Of a stretch of 38,781 nt of DNA, positions 23,312-31,602 are shown piece after piece (the first letter of the stretch is position 1; each line of letters starts with the position of its first letter). Source of the stretch: Bryobacterales bacterium (GTDB lineage Bacteria; Acidobacteriota; Terriglobia; Bryobacterales; Bryobacteraceae). The notes beneath the pieces were generated by a model. That model did not search any database. It saw nothing but the letters and a program-made list of their open reading frames with translations, and was not told the DNA's origin. The translations under genes and the position numbers were made by a program. The DNA is taken from the NCBI GenBank assembly GCA_003167495.1, contig PMSX01000189.1, positions 1 to 38,781 of the forward strand, read 5' to 3'.

Positions 23312-24478
23312 TTACAGCACCTCCAACAAAGGTTGGCCATGGCACAGCGTTGGCCTGAATCCCAAAAGCGATCCCAGCGTAGGAACCAAATCTGTAGAGT
23401 CTACCGGCCGCTCCACAATATGGTTCTCACGGATTCCCGGTCCCAGCACCATCATCCAGGTTGTGCGTGACGTGGGGTCTCCCGTCCTATGATGCTGGAA
23501 TCCGTTGCCTCCCGGACTGATATCGGAATCGCGGCCAAAATCCGGCAAAATAAATAACGTTGTCTTACCCGCATACTCCGGTTCGCTTTGTATGGTTTTC
23601 CAGAGTTCCGCGCACAGCCGGTCCGATCGCCTGATCCCTTCCAGATAAAGGGAGAAAGCGCCTGAATGCGCCACATCGATATCGTGCAAGGTGATCCACA
23701 ACAGGCTCGGCGCCAGCCGCTTCATCAACTGCCGCGCTATATAAACCGAAAGCTCATCCGGGCTGGCCAAGCTCTTCGCGTGCGCAATGAAGTCCGTTAC
23801 CGAGACCTTGAAAATATCGGCGAGTTGCGTCAACTCAACGTCGTTGCCGCCAATGACAGGGCTGAACGCCTGCGATTCGTAATTGTCTTGCAACAAGTGA
23901 TTGAAGTCCGCGCCCGCACCATTGGCCAGCGCCGCCGCCAGCAGCCGTTTGGGCAGAATCACCCCAGCGCCGAGCCCTTTTCCGTAATCCTTGTTCTCAC
24001 TTTCGCCAATCCGGTTGAAACCGTTGCTGGGTGCAATTACCCATGAGTCGGTCGAGGGCCGCTTCAAATCTTTGCGAAAATACTCGAACACCGTCGGATT
24101 GCCGGGCGAGACTGCCGCGAAATTGTTGAACGTTTCATAGACGCCGGTTGTCAGGCTCGCCGTTGCTACATAGTGCCCCAGGATGCCTCTGTTGATGACC
24201 TGTGTGAAGAAGGTAGATCGGGGCGCCAGTTCCGCCAGCATTCGGGGAATGTTATCCTGGCCGTCCGGATTGAAGGTTTCGTCGTCCCTCGCTCCTCCGC
24301 CGAACGTAACCACGACGGCTTTTTTCGAACTGGACGACGCCATCGCTCGCAGGGCCGACGGAGCAAGCAGTGCCGCGCCTGTGGCTTGCTTGAGAAAATC
24401 GCGGCGGCTGCGCGAAATCGCGGCCGCGACTTCACGCGGGCTGGCGCGCAAAAGGTTAACGTTACGGAGAATTGGCAA
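23312..24478 (-). CDS. Tat-exported alkaline-phosphatase-superfamily protein (DUF1501/sulfatase-like)
   Basis: 388 residues. A Tat signal is present: SRSRRDFLKQATGAALLAPS at about residues 22-41. The mature part begins with KKAVVVTFGGGARDDETFNP, where the core strand of the alkaline phosphatase fold ends in metal-binding residues. Later motifs are ITLHDIDVAHSGAFSLYLEG, LFILPDFGRDSDISPGGNGF with QHHRTGD, and the closing DSTDLVPTLGSLLGFRP. These Asp/His sites fit a two-metal hydrolase. The usual Thr/Ser nucleophile is not evident to me. It stands upstream of the unknown gene by 1 bp and downstream of the metallophosphoesterase by 33 bp. The substrate could be a phosphate or sulfate ester. Confidence 0.8.
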   Translation of the reverse strand: MPILRNVNLLRASPREVAAAISRSRRDFLKQATGAALLAPSALRAMASSSSKKAVVVTFGGGARDDETFNPDGQDNIPRMLAELAPRSTFFTQVINRGILGHYVATASLTTGVYETFNNFAAVSPGNPTVFEYFRKDLKRPSTDSWVIAPSNGFNRIGESENKDYGKGLGAGVILPKRLLAAALANGAGADFNHLLQDNYESQAFSPVIGGNDVELTQLADIFKVSVTDFIAHAKSLASPDELSVYIARQLMKRLAPSLLWITLHDIDVAHSGAFSLYLEGIRRSDRLCAELWKTIQSEPEYAGKTTLFILPDFGRDSDISPGGNGFQHHRTGDPTSRTTWMMVLGPGIRENHIVERPVDSTDLVPTLGSLLGFRPTLCHGQPLLEVL

Positions 24479-24511
24479 GGCTAGCTGTTATTATCTCCAA
24501 TCGCGTCTCGA

Positions 24512-25105
24512 TCAGATTTCCAACAGATGCCCTTTCTTTCCGACATTCCAGCTAAGCGTTTTTCCCAGCGTGACATGGACTCCCGCCGATTCGTGAATAT
24601 GGCCGCAGAAAAAGTACTCCGGCTGATGTTTGTCGATGAAATCCTTGATCGCGCTACTGCCGTAATGTTTGCCTTTCCCGGCTTGATCAAGCCCGGTATT
24701 TCTGGGAGGGCAATGACAGATCAGAATTAATGGCTTCAGAGTGCTGAAAGGAACCAACCGCTCGGCCAACTGGCTCTCGCTGTATTCGCCAGGTGTGTTA
24801 AAGGGTGTGAGGTTAGAACAACCCAATCCGGCTATGTGATATCCAGCCAACTCGAGGCTAACGCCATGCAGATCGCGAAAACCATGCTGCTTGCAAAATG
24901 CCGCGCTCTCGGCGTCTGATTCGTGATTGCCCGGCAACATCCAAATTCGGTCGCCGCGCTTCGCAAGGATCGGAGCGGCTTTGTCCAGGCCGCGGCCCCA
25001 GTTTGCCAAGTCGCCTGCTGCGACATAATAATCGGCCTCCTGGTTCATCAGCTTTTCAAGGGCCGCCCAGTCCTCATGGATGTCGGAAAAAATGAGCAGT
25101 TTCAC
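24512..25105 (-). CDS. Calcineurin-like metallophosphoesterase
   Basis: 197 residues with all signature motifs of the family: D8 and H10 in FSDIHEDW, GDLANWG, GNHES, the His pair in ICHCPPRNTG, and GHIHES near the end. These bind two metal ions that activate water for phosphoester hydrolysis. No signal peptide is seen, so it is cytoplasmic. It is similar in size to small MPE proteins such as those acting on cyclic nucleotides or as protein phosphatases, and the substrate cannot be told. It may be the first gene of a five-gene minus-strand run and diverges from the VWA gene at 25174, with 68 bp between them. Confidence 0.88.
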   Translation of the reverse strand: MKLLIFSDIHEDWAALEKLMNQEADYYVAAGDLANWGRGLDKAAPILAKRGDRIWMLPGNHESDAESAAFCKQHGFRDLHGVSLELAGYHIAGLGCSNLTPFNTPGEYSESQLAERLVPFSTLKPLILICHCPPRNTGLDQAGKGKHYGSSAIKDFIDKHQPEYFFCGHIHESAGVHVTLGKTLSWNVGKKGHLLEI

Positions 25106-25173
25106 TAAACCTGATCTTATCGGGTAACGGAACGGCGCCGTATCGCGTATTAATCTTAAGGTGAGTTGAAGCG

Positions 25174-26502
25174 GTGAATCGGTATATCTTCGTTATGGGG
25201 TTTTTGGTGGCTACCGCGGTTCTTCTGCGCGCCGACGATGACCCGGTATTTAAGAGCGATGTGGCCTTGTCGCGCGTGGACGCCCAGGTGGTTGATCGCG
25301 ATGGTCGTGCTGTTGCCGGTTTACAGGCTCGCGACTTTGTGTTGCGTGTGGACGGTAAGGTTCAGCCGATTAAGAACTTCGACAGCGAAAGCATGCCGAT
25401 AGACATTCTCTTGCTCCTGGATGTCAGCGGCAGCATGAGGCCGCATGTTGAACGCATGGCTGATGCGGCCCAGCAAGCACTGAATGTCCTGGCTGAACAT
25501 GACCGAATCGCCATCCTGGTGTTCGATACGCGCACCCGCGAACGGCTCCCGTTCACAAACAGCCGGAGTGAAGTCACCGGTGAGTTGCGTCACTTAGTTC
25601 GCTCGGAAGGTTTCAACGGCGGCACGCGAATCACCAGTGCCATGATTGAAGCGGCCCAATATGTGCAGCGGCATGCGCGTGCCGATGCTCGCCGCGCGGT
25701 GGTGATTTTGACCGATGACGAAACGCAGGACTCTGAAGATGAGCCTCGTGTGGAATCCGCTTTGGCGCGCGCGAACGCTGTCCTGAGCTTCTTGCAGGCG
25801 CCGTATGAGGTGCCGTCCATGACAGGCGGCCGGCGCCGTGGCGGTATGGGTTGGCCTGGCGGCGGTGGCGTTGGCTTTCCTGGAGGAGGCGGTGGTTGGC
25901 CGGGAAGCGGTGGCGGCATACCAGGTGGCGGCGGCATCGGCGGTCAAAGGGACCCTGACCATAGCGCCGGTACAGAAACGATAGCTCGCGATTCTGGCGG
26001 CGACACCATGTCAATCAATGACGCGTCCGCTTTGGAAGATACTCTCGCGCGTTTACGGCAGCGGTATGCGCTTCACTTTTACCTATCCGAAGAAGCGCAA
26101 GGAAAGTCGCAGCACACCATTCGGGTAGATTTATCGCCCGAGGCGCGCATTCGCTATCCGGAAGCCGAAGTTCGTTCACGCCGCGTATTTATGGGAGGTG
26201 GGTCGAACGAAAGTAGTGGGCCAACGGTTGTCACTCATCAAACAGCCCCCGCGGACCCCATACCGGGCGAAGGCGATTCTTCAAACCCGACGACGAAGCA
26301 CAAGCGTGTCGCGGTGAATGAAGATTCTTCCGGACCGGCCGGAAGTAGCGTAGGTCCGCCGAGCTCAGACGATTCGGCGCCGTCTCAATCTGCCCCAGCC
26401 CAGCCTGCCCCAGCCCAAGCTTCTCCAGCCAAGACAGCTCCATCGCAAGCGCCTCCTCAGGGCGGCTGGCCCCGCGCCGATTCAACCCCTGAAAAGCCGT
26501 AA
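25174..26502 (+). CDS. VWFA-related acidobacterial-type protein with a Gly-rich insertion
   Basis: 442 residues from GTG 25174. Signal segment: MGFLVATAVLLRADDD. Residues ~28-72 form the leader domain of the acidobacterial VWFA-related family (VDAQVVDRDGRAVAGLQARD). The VWA domain carries a MIDAS DVSGS at 83-87 (LLLLDVSGSMRPH), and RRAVVILTDDETQDSEDE gives the second metal-loop. A Gly-rich stretch (~215-265; repeats such as WPGGGG and FPGGGGG) splits the VWA domain before TETIARDSGGDTMSI. The C-terminal ~110 residues are Pro/Ala/Ser-rich with PAPAQ repeats and likely disordered. The protein is probably envelope-located and binds a protein partner in a metal-dependent way. Confidence 0.85.
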   Translation: MNRYIFVMGFLVATAVLLRADDDPVFKSDVALSRVDAQVVDRDGRAVAGLQARDFVLRVDGKVQPIKNFDSESMPIDILLLLDVSGSMRPHVERMADAAQQALNVLAEHDRIAILVFDTRTRERLPFTNSRSEVTGELRHLVRSEGFNGGTRITSAMIEAAQYVQRHARADARRAVVILTDDETQDSEDEPRVESALARANAVLSFLQAPYEVPSMTGGRRRGGMGWPGGGGVGFPGGGGGWPGSGGGIPGGGGIGGQRDPDHSAGTETIARDSGGDTMSINDASALEDTLARLRQRYALHFYLSEEAQGKSQHTIRVDLSPEARIRYPEAEVRSRRVFMGGGSNESSGPTVVTHQTAPADPIPGEGDSSNPTTKHKRVAVNEDSSGPAGSSVGPPSSDDSAPSQSAPAQPAPAQASPAKTAPSQAPPQGGWPRADSTPEKP

Positions 26503-26584
26503 GTCTCCGTCGGGCAATATCCCGCACCCGAAAGCGCGATACTTCAATGAGAGTTCGCGTCTGGGCTATCCATTTGTTTTTTCG

Positions 26585-27466
26585 TTGCCGGAGCGCCTTG
26601 TCCGGTCCATCAGCGCGCTGGCTGGCGGGTTGCTTCGTGAAGCCGGTGTCATCCTGCTGCCCGTGCGCCTCCGGCGCACAGCGCTTTACCGCGTGATGGT
26701 TGACGTGACTCTTCGTTTCCTGATCGAAGAGTTGGGCCGAGTCAAAGGAGTTTACCCGAAGAGTGCCGATCTCGAAGACTTTCTCGTTAAGCGTACAGCC
26801 AGTCACGGCATCGAACTATTGGGCCTGCTCACGCTGCATGTCTCGCCGATTTGGGTGCTCGCTGCGCTGGCCGATGCTACGGGTGCAGGCCACGCCCTTA
26901 TCGAGCAGATTGCCGAATCGCTCAAACAAGAAGGACTGCTGGAACGCGACGCACACTTTGAAACTCTGGATCAAGTGCTGAATGGCTTGGAGAAGACGAG
27001 CGCGCATTTGGCCGACACGCTGAATATGCCGCCGGTGACTCTCAGCGGCCTCCGCCAAGAATGGCAGAAGCTCAGGGATGTGTTGCCGACGGTTCCCGCA
27101 GCGAGCCTCCCTAATCTCGTCACTCTGGAGACGCTGTGGACCAAACTCTTAGCCGCCTCCGCGGCCGAGCATCAGTCGGTCTTTGCGTTGTGCTCTACGC
27201 TTGCCGTGGGTGCGTTGGCCGAACTGCCCGCTAGCGTTTTATGGTTGTCGCGTGCGGCCCAAACCGCGGCCAAGCGTACCGGCCAGTTGTTGGGCGAAAC
27301 GCTGCTCGATCATTATGTTTTGGCATTGAATGAGATAGCGGCGGCCGGTTTTCTCGAATACTGGCGCAAGCAATTCCGGCCATATTTGACTGCTGCGGCA
27401 TTGCAATTCGCTCCGGCGAATGAATCGACCACAGAACGGCTTTTGCGCTCGAAAAAACAACAGTAA
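26585..27466 (+). CDS. Unknown helical protein, start uncertain
   Basis: About 293 residues from TTG 26585. I do not recognise the family. It is rich in Leu and Ala and probably all-helical ([28 protein letters not shown]-type segments, [20 protein letters not shown]). Hydrophobic runs such as [20 protein letters not shown] may be amphipathic or membrane-touching. The reading frame stays open upstream beyond 26500 with protein-like sequence ([20 protein letters not shown]), but no ATG, GTG or TTG occurs there. CTG 26561 is one option. An ATG at 26547 is in another frame. It lies between the VWA gene and the MsrB gene, 35 bp before the latter. Confidence 0.7.
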   Translation: MPERLVRSISALAGGLLREAGVILLPVRLRRTALYRVMVDVTLRFLIEELGRVKGVYPKSADLEDFLVKRTASHGIELLGLLTLHVSPIWVLAALADATGAGHALIEQIAESLKQEGLLERDAHFETLDQVLNGLEKTSAHLADTLNMPPVTLSGLRQEWQKLRDVLPTVPAASLPNLVTLETLWTKLLAASAAEHQSVFALCSTLAVGALAELPASVLWLSRAAQTAAKRTGQLLGETLLDHYVLALNEIAAAGFLEYWRKQFRPYLTAAALQFAPANESTTERLLRSKKQQ

Positions 27467-27501
27467 CTCCGGGCTCCCTTTCCGCGAATTACAATGCAGA
27501 T

Positions 27502-28035
27502 ATGCTACGCCGAACGTTTCTCAATCTTAGTTTTTCACTAGCTGCTGGCGCCAGGTTTGCGCAAGCATTCGTCAAGGGCCCCAAATTGGTGAAAATTGTG
27601 GAGTTTTCAGACTCCGGTCAACGCAAAGGAGTAACGGAAGTGGAAAAGATTCAAAAAACCGATGCCGACTGGCGGAAGCAGCTTACGCCCGAGCAGTTTG
27701 TGGTGACACGGAAGGAAGGCACGGAGAGGCCGTACACAGGCAAATACTGGGACAACCACGAGCACGGCCTGTATAAATGCATCTGCTGCGGTAATGCGCT
27801 TTTTTCGTCTGAAACCAAGTTTGAATCCCATACCGGTTGGCCGAGTTTTTGGGCGCCCATCGCTAAGGAGAATGTTCGAGAGAATGGCGACATGAGCCTG
27901 GGCATGATGCGAACCGAAGTCAAATGCGCTGAATGCGACGGTCATTTGGGCCATGTTTTCGACGATGGACCGCGTGAGCACACCGGCTTGCGCTATTGCA
28001 TGAACTCCGCCTCGCTAGACTTTGTAAAAGGCTAG
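27502..28035 (+). CDS. msrB: Exported peptide-methionine (R)-S-oxide reductase
   Basis: 177 residues. The N-terminus has a Tat-like signal ([20 protein letters not shown]), so the enzyme should act outside the cytoplasm. The MsrB domain covers ~50-175: [20 protein letters not shown], the zinc-binding pairs CICC and [23 protein letters not shown], and [13 protein letters not shown] with the catalytic Cys166. It reduces methionine-R-sulfoxide in oxidised envelope proteins. No MsrA is in the window. The esterase gene follows after 9 bp and YbjQ after that, so these three form an operon. Confidence 0.93.
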   Translation: MLRRTFLNLSFSLAAGARFAQAFVKGPKLVKIVEFSDSGQRKGVTEVEKIQKTDADWRKQLTPEQFVVTRKEGTERPYTGKYWDNHEHGLYKCICCGNALFSSETKFESHTGWPSFWAPIAKENVRENGDMSLGMMRTEVKCAECDGHLGHVFDDGPREHTGLRYCMNSASLDFVKG

Positions 28036-28044
28036 CCGCTCAGT

Positions 28045-28836
28045 TTGCACCACACCTTAACTGGTCATTTTCAACATCTCAAAGCATTCCGTTCGCGGTT
28101 TCTGAAGAATCCGCGCGACGTGATTATTTATCTTCCGCCGGATTACCATTCAGCGCGCGAGGCGCGTTATCCCGTGCTCTACATGAACGACGGGCAGAAC
28201 CTCTTCGACGCCGTTACAGCTTTTGCAGGAGTTGAGTGGGGGTTGGATGAAACTGCGGAACAGCTTATCCGGGCGCGCGAGATTCAGCCACTCATCATTG
28301 TGGGCGTTTACAACACGGGACTGGAGCGCGTGGCCGAATATACGCATGCGCGAGACAAGCGTGGCCGGGGTGGACGCGCGCGAGCTTACGGTAAGCTGAT
28401 TGTCAACGAACTCAAGCCGGTCATCGACAGCGAGTATCGAACGCTGCCCGATTCCGCCAATACAGGCATCGGCGGTTCGTCCCTGGGAGGGCTGGTCAGT
28501 CTCTATTTCGGTTTGGAGCACCCGGAGATCTTTGGCAAGCTGCTGGTAATGTCACCGTCTGTCTGGTGGGCGAACGCGTCGATTCTCAAAGAAGTTTCGC
28601 GGGTCCGTCACAAAATCAGGCAGAAGATCTGGCTCGACGTTGGCGGAAACGAGGACGCGCGGCCGGAGATTTGTGTGGAGCAAGTCAAGGCATTGCGCGA
28701 CGCCCTGATCGATAAAGGCTGGGTCTTAGGTGACGATCTTGCGTTTACGGAAGATGAGGGCGGGGCCCATAACGAGCAGGCTTGGGGTTATCGCGCGCCC
28801 GCCGCCCTTAAATTTCTTTTCCCTCCGATACAATAA
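28045..28836 (+). CDS. Alpha/beta-hydrolase of the putative esterase family
   Basis: 263 residues from TTG 28045. The MsrB stop at 28033-28035 is in the same frame, so no earlier start exists. Esterase D/PF00756-type features: RDVIIYLPPDYHSAREARYP, PVLYMNDGQNLFD, the nucleophile elbow GGSSLGGLVSLYF, SPSVWWAN, an Asp in IWLDVGGNEDARP, and the His in GGAHNEQAW. The Ser-Asp-His triad is therefore complete. No signal peptide is visible. Related enzymes cleave siderophore or carboxyl esters, and the substrate here is unknown. It lies 9 bp after msrB. Confidence 0.87.
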   Translation: MHHTLTGHFQHLKAFRSRFLKNPRDVIIYLPPDYHSAREARYPVLYMNDGQNLFDAVTAFAGVEWGLDETAEQLIRAREIQPLIIVGVYNTGLERVAEYTHARDKRGRGGRARAYGKLIVNELKPVIDSEYRTLPDSANTGIGGSSLGGLVSLYFGLEHPEIFGKLLVMSPSVWWANASILKEVSRVRHKIRQKIWLDVGGNEDARPEICVEQVKALRDALIDKGWVLGDDLAFTEDEGGAHNEQAWGYRAPAALKFLFPPIQ

Positions 28837-28842
28837 CGGCTT

Positions 28843-29190
28843 ATGCCTGTTACTCGAGATATGGTCACCACCGCTTTCACTCTGGATGGCTTCAAGATTA
28901 CGAAAAATATGGGTGTGGTCCGCGGAATTACGGTTCGGTCGCGCTCGATTTTTGGAACGATTGGCGGGCAGTTGCAGACGGTAGTTGGCGGCAATATCAG
29001 CGCGTTCAGCAAACTGTGTGAAACGGCCCGCGAAGAAGCATTTAATCTGCTCTTGCAGCACGCGGCGGAGATAGGCGCGAATGCTGTGATTGGTATGCGC
29101 TACGACGCCAACGAAATCATGAATGGCGTAACCGAGGTTTTGGCCTACGGCACTGCTGTTGTAGTCGAGCGTGTTGTCGAGCGCGCGTAA
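28843..29190 (+). CDS. YbjQ/UPF0145 family protein
   Basis: 115 residues from ATG 28843, though ATG 28861 would match the usual family start more closely. The YbjQ domain (PF01906) is complete: FTLDGFKITKNMGVVRGITV, RSRSIFGTIGGQLQTVVGGN, LCETAREEAFNLLLQHAAEI and GANAVIGMRYDANEI, then VLAYGTAVVVE. The fold assembles as a pentamer in known structures. The function is not established, and the name heavy-metal-binding rests on weak evidence. It follows the esterase by 6 bp. The last 46 bp overlap the convergent gene at 29145, and both frames remain sound there. Confidence 0.88.
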   Translation: MPVTRDMVTTAFTLDGFKITKNMGVVRGITVRSRSIFGTIGGQLQTVVGGNISAFSKLCETAREEAFNLLLQHAAEIGANAVIGMRYDANEIMNGVTEVLAYGTAVVVERVVERA

Positions 29191-30629
29191 ATCCCCATTG
29201 GTTCTATATCGGCTTTGCGCGTATCGTCGTCAATTACTACCAAGCGGCTGAACCCGTCATGCCGGATGACGATAACATCACCTATGCGGTTCCACTGTCC
29301 TCCTACTTTCTTCGCGACCTCCGCGAACATAGAATCGCGAACAAGAAGTTTGGTAACGCGGTCCCCCTGCCCGGCCGGAAAATGGGGCATCACCTTTCCT
29401 CCGCCATAGCCGACCGCGAACAACTCTCGGCATTGTTCCAGTAGTTGGTAATACGCCGGATAATCGGCCACTACTGTGTCTTCTTTTGAGACTTGCCGGA
29501 AGATATCAAAGACAGTTTGGGTGCCTTGACTCCATCCCTTCCACCAAAGTTGTCCTGCGCCTCCTATGAACAGCAACGCGAGAACTAGCGCATTAGCGTA
29601 GCGGCCTTTGCTGGCCAGTCTCCCGCAAGCGGCCACGATGGCCATAGTTGCGGGCACCGTCCCCATGTACGCGTAGTAAATCGGATACTTTCCAAGCAGT
29701 TGAATCGCGAGCGGAATCACGACGGCACACGCCAACCCAAACGAACTAAGCTGGCGCGCTAGCGAGTTATTCAAGCGCTTAGCAACCAGCCACACAATTA
29801 CGCCGCTGACAATCACGACCGGTGAGGCGTAGTCGCGCAGTGGCGCGCTAACGATATCGGAAAGGACAAAGGGCTTAGCGCCATTCCTCAAAAGGAGATT
29901 CTGCAAAAGCCTCCCAGCGCTGCTGTGCGTCGACGCTACCGTAGATTCTAGAAAAATCCGCAATACGTGTTGAGATGCATAAATCCCAGCGAGCGCGGCC
30001 GTGCCGCAGGCGGCGCCTGTTCCCCAAAGTGCGATTTCGCGGCGTGTGAACGGATGAAACCAGATTTGCAACAACGCCCCGAGCATCAGCACACATGCGG
30101 CAAATTGCAGCGCTGCAGGCACCGCGAAAAAACCTAAAACGAAAAGGATGGCCCCTCGCCAACGCCACGTCCGTTCGACAAATACCAGCGAAGTTGCGCA
30201 GAGCAGAAACACTGAAACGCTATCAGGTCTTCCTGCCCGCGCAAGGAACGCCAGTGGTTCGCACACAGCCAGTGCGACAACGACGATCCACCGGCTGGAA
30301 TCGTCACCCAAACGTTTCAGGAAACGAAAAATGATCAGCAGCGACACTGTGATGAGGCTTAAGCCGAAACTCCGGACCACAAACGCCGAAATACCGAACA
30401 ACCTTAGGCAACCAGCCAGCACAAACGCATAAAGTGGTGGATAGCTGGCCCAAAACTCCCAACTTGGTTGGTTAAACCACGCCGCGCTCACAAACCCTTT
30501 GCCTTGCGCCAAGTGAATGCCCGCGTCGGCCGAAAGGATTTCGTCAACCCAAACGGCCGGATAACCGGTCAAGGTGAACACGTTTGCCGTCAGCCAGATC
30601 GCCGGTGCCAGCCAAAAAAGTCTTTTCAC
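29145..30629 (-). CDS. GT39-like membrane glycosyltransferase
   Basis: 494 residues with about ten to twelve membrane helices. The first loop carries the acidic pair typical of PMT/ArnT enzymes: TGYPAVWVDEILSADAGIHL, with D29 and E30. Later segments include SYPPLYAFVLAGCLRLFGIS and LAFLARAGRPDSVSVFLL, both common in this family. The last ~100 residues are a soluble periplasmic tail (DIFRQVSKEDTVVADYPAYY). It should transfer a sugar from a polyprenyl-phosphate donor to a lipid or protein acceptor. The 3' end overlaps the YbjQ gene by 46 bp. It is divergent from the AIM24 gene at 30690 and not part of the EPS run that starts at 31603. Confidence 0.8.
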   Translation of the reverse strand: MKRLFWLAPAIWLTANVFTLTGYPAVWVDEILSADAGIHLAQGKGFVSAAWFNQPSWEFWASYPPLYAFVLAGCLRLFGISAFVVRSFGLSLITVSLLIIFRFLKRLGDDSSRWIVVVALAVCEPLAFLARAGRPDSVSVFLLCATSLVFVERTWRWRGAILFVLGFFAVPAALQFAACVLMLGALLQIWFHPFTRREIALWGTGAACGTAALAGIYASQHVLRIFLESTVASTHSSAGRLLQNLLLRNGAKPFVLSDIVSAPLRDYASPVVIVSGVIVWLVAKRLNNSLARQLSSFGLACAVVIPLAIQLLGKYPIYYAYMGTVPATMAIVAACGRLASKGRYANALVLALLFIGGAGQLWWKGWSQGTQTVFDIFRQVSKEDTVVADYPAYYQLLEQCRELFAVGYGGGKVMPHFPAGQGDRVTKLLVRDSMFAEVAKKVGGQWNRIGDVIVIRHDGFSRLVVIDDDTRKADIEPMGIYARSTTRSTTTAVP

Positions 30630-30689
30630 CCTTGAACTCTTGTCATGTCACTTTCGTAGCATAGTGAGAGTGGAGTACTAACCAACCCT

Positions 30690-31601
30690 ATGGCTTTTTG
30701 TACCAATTGCGGCGCGCAAGTGGCCGATACGTCTAAATTCTGTGTGAACTGTGGCACGCCCATGGGCGCTGCCGCCGGGTCGGCGTCTTCTGTGCCGCCG
30801 CGCTATACGCCGCCAGCGCAGTCCGTCACCCCGCTTAAGTATGACGTTGAAGGCCACAACCTGCAGATTGCGCGAGTGCATTTGCAGCCGGGTCAGGAAA
30901 TCTACGCCGAAGCTGGAAAGATGATTTACAAATCGTCTAACATCGATTGGACCACCCGCATGACGGGGCAATCCATCGGCGATAAGATTTTGGGCGCGCT
31001 AAAGCGCAAGATGATGGGCGCGTCGCTCTATTTCACATATTTTCAATCCAATGGCCTACCAGGCGAGATTGGTTTCGCCGGTCACTATCCGGGAAAAATC
31101 CAAGTGTTCGATCTTGCTCCCGGCCAGATCATCATGGTGCAGCGCGACGGCTTTCTGTTTGCGCAAAGCACCGTGACTATTGATATTGCCATGGTGCGCC
31201 GTCTGGGCGCGGGCCTTCTCGGCGGCGAAGGGTTTATTCTGCAGAAGCTGGTTGGCCCCGGTTTGGTGTTTATTCACGCCGGCGGCGATCATGTTGATTT
31301 CAGCCTCGCGCCGGGCGAAACGTTGCAGGTGCAGACTGGCCACTTGGTTGCCTTTGAGCCAAGCGTAAACTACGACATCCAAATGGTTGGCAACATTCGC
31401 ACCGCTATTTTCGGTGGCGAAGGATTGTTTCTGACGACGTTGACCGGCCCCGGACGCGTTATCTTGCAGAGCATGACGCTTGAACGTCTACGCCACGAAC
31501 TCGCTCCCGCCGAACATCGTGGCGCCGCTCAAGAGATGACCAATCCGTTGGGTGCGCTTGCCAGCGGAAACCTGGGCGCGTTCTTCGGGTCGGACGAATA
31601 A
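30690..31601 (+). CDS. AIM24-family protein with an N-terminal zinc ribbon
   Basis: 303 residues. The N-terminus is a zinc ribbon with C4, C7, C18 and C21 (FCTNCGAQVADTSKFCVNCG). A Pro/Ser linker follows to ~50. The AIM24/TIGR00266 domain starts at YDVEGHNLQIARVHLQPGQE and runs through YAEAGKMIYKSS, YPGKIQVFDLAPGQIIMVQR, FILQKLVGPGLVFIHAGGD, and the final LTGPGRVILQSMTLERLR. The fold is a double beta-helix trimer in known members. Bacterial function is unknown. It appears monocistronic and is convergent with the flippase-glycosyltransferase gene, with 1 bp between stops. Confidence 0.88.
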   Translation: MAFCTNCGAQVADTSKFCVNCGTPMGAAAGSASSVPPRYTPPAQSVTPLKYDVEGHNLQIARVHLQPGQEIYAEAGKMIYKSSNIDWTTRMTGQSIGDKILGALKRKMMGASLYFTYFQSNGLPGEIGFAGHYPGKIQVFDLAPGQIIMVQRDGFLFAQSTVTIDIAMVRRLGAGLLGGEGFILQKLVGPGLVFIHAGGDHVDFSLAPGETLQVQTGHLVAFEPSVNYDIQMVGNIRTAIFGGEGLFLTTLTGPGRVILQSMTLERLRHELAPAEHRGAAQEMTNPLGALASGNLGAFFGSDE

Positions 31602-31602
31602 G

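Noticed and set aside
26231..26806. A 191-codon open frame on the minus strand
   Set aside because: It is antisense to the VWA protein tail and the following unknown gene; it has no domain or ribosome site.
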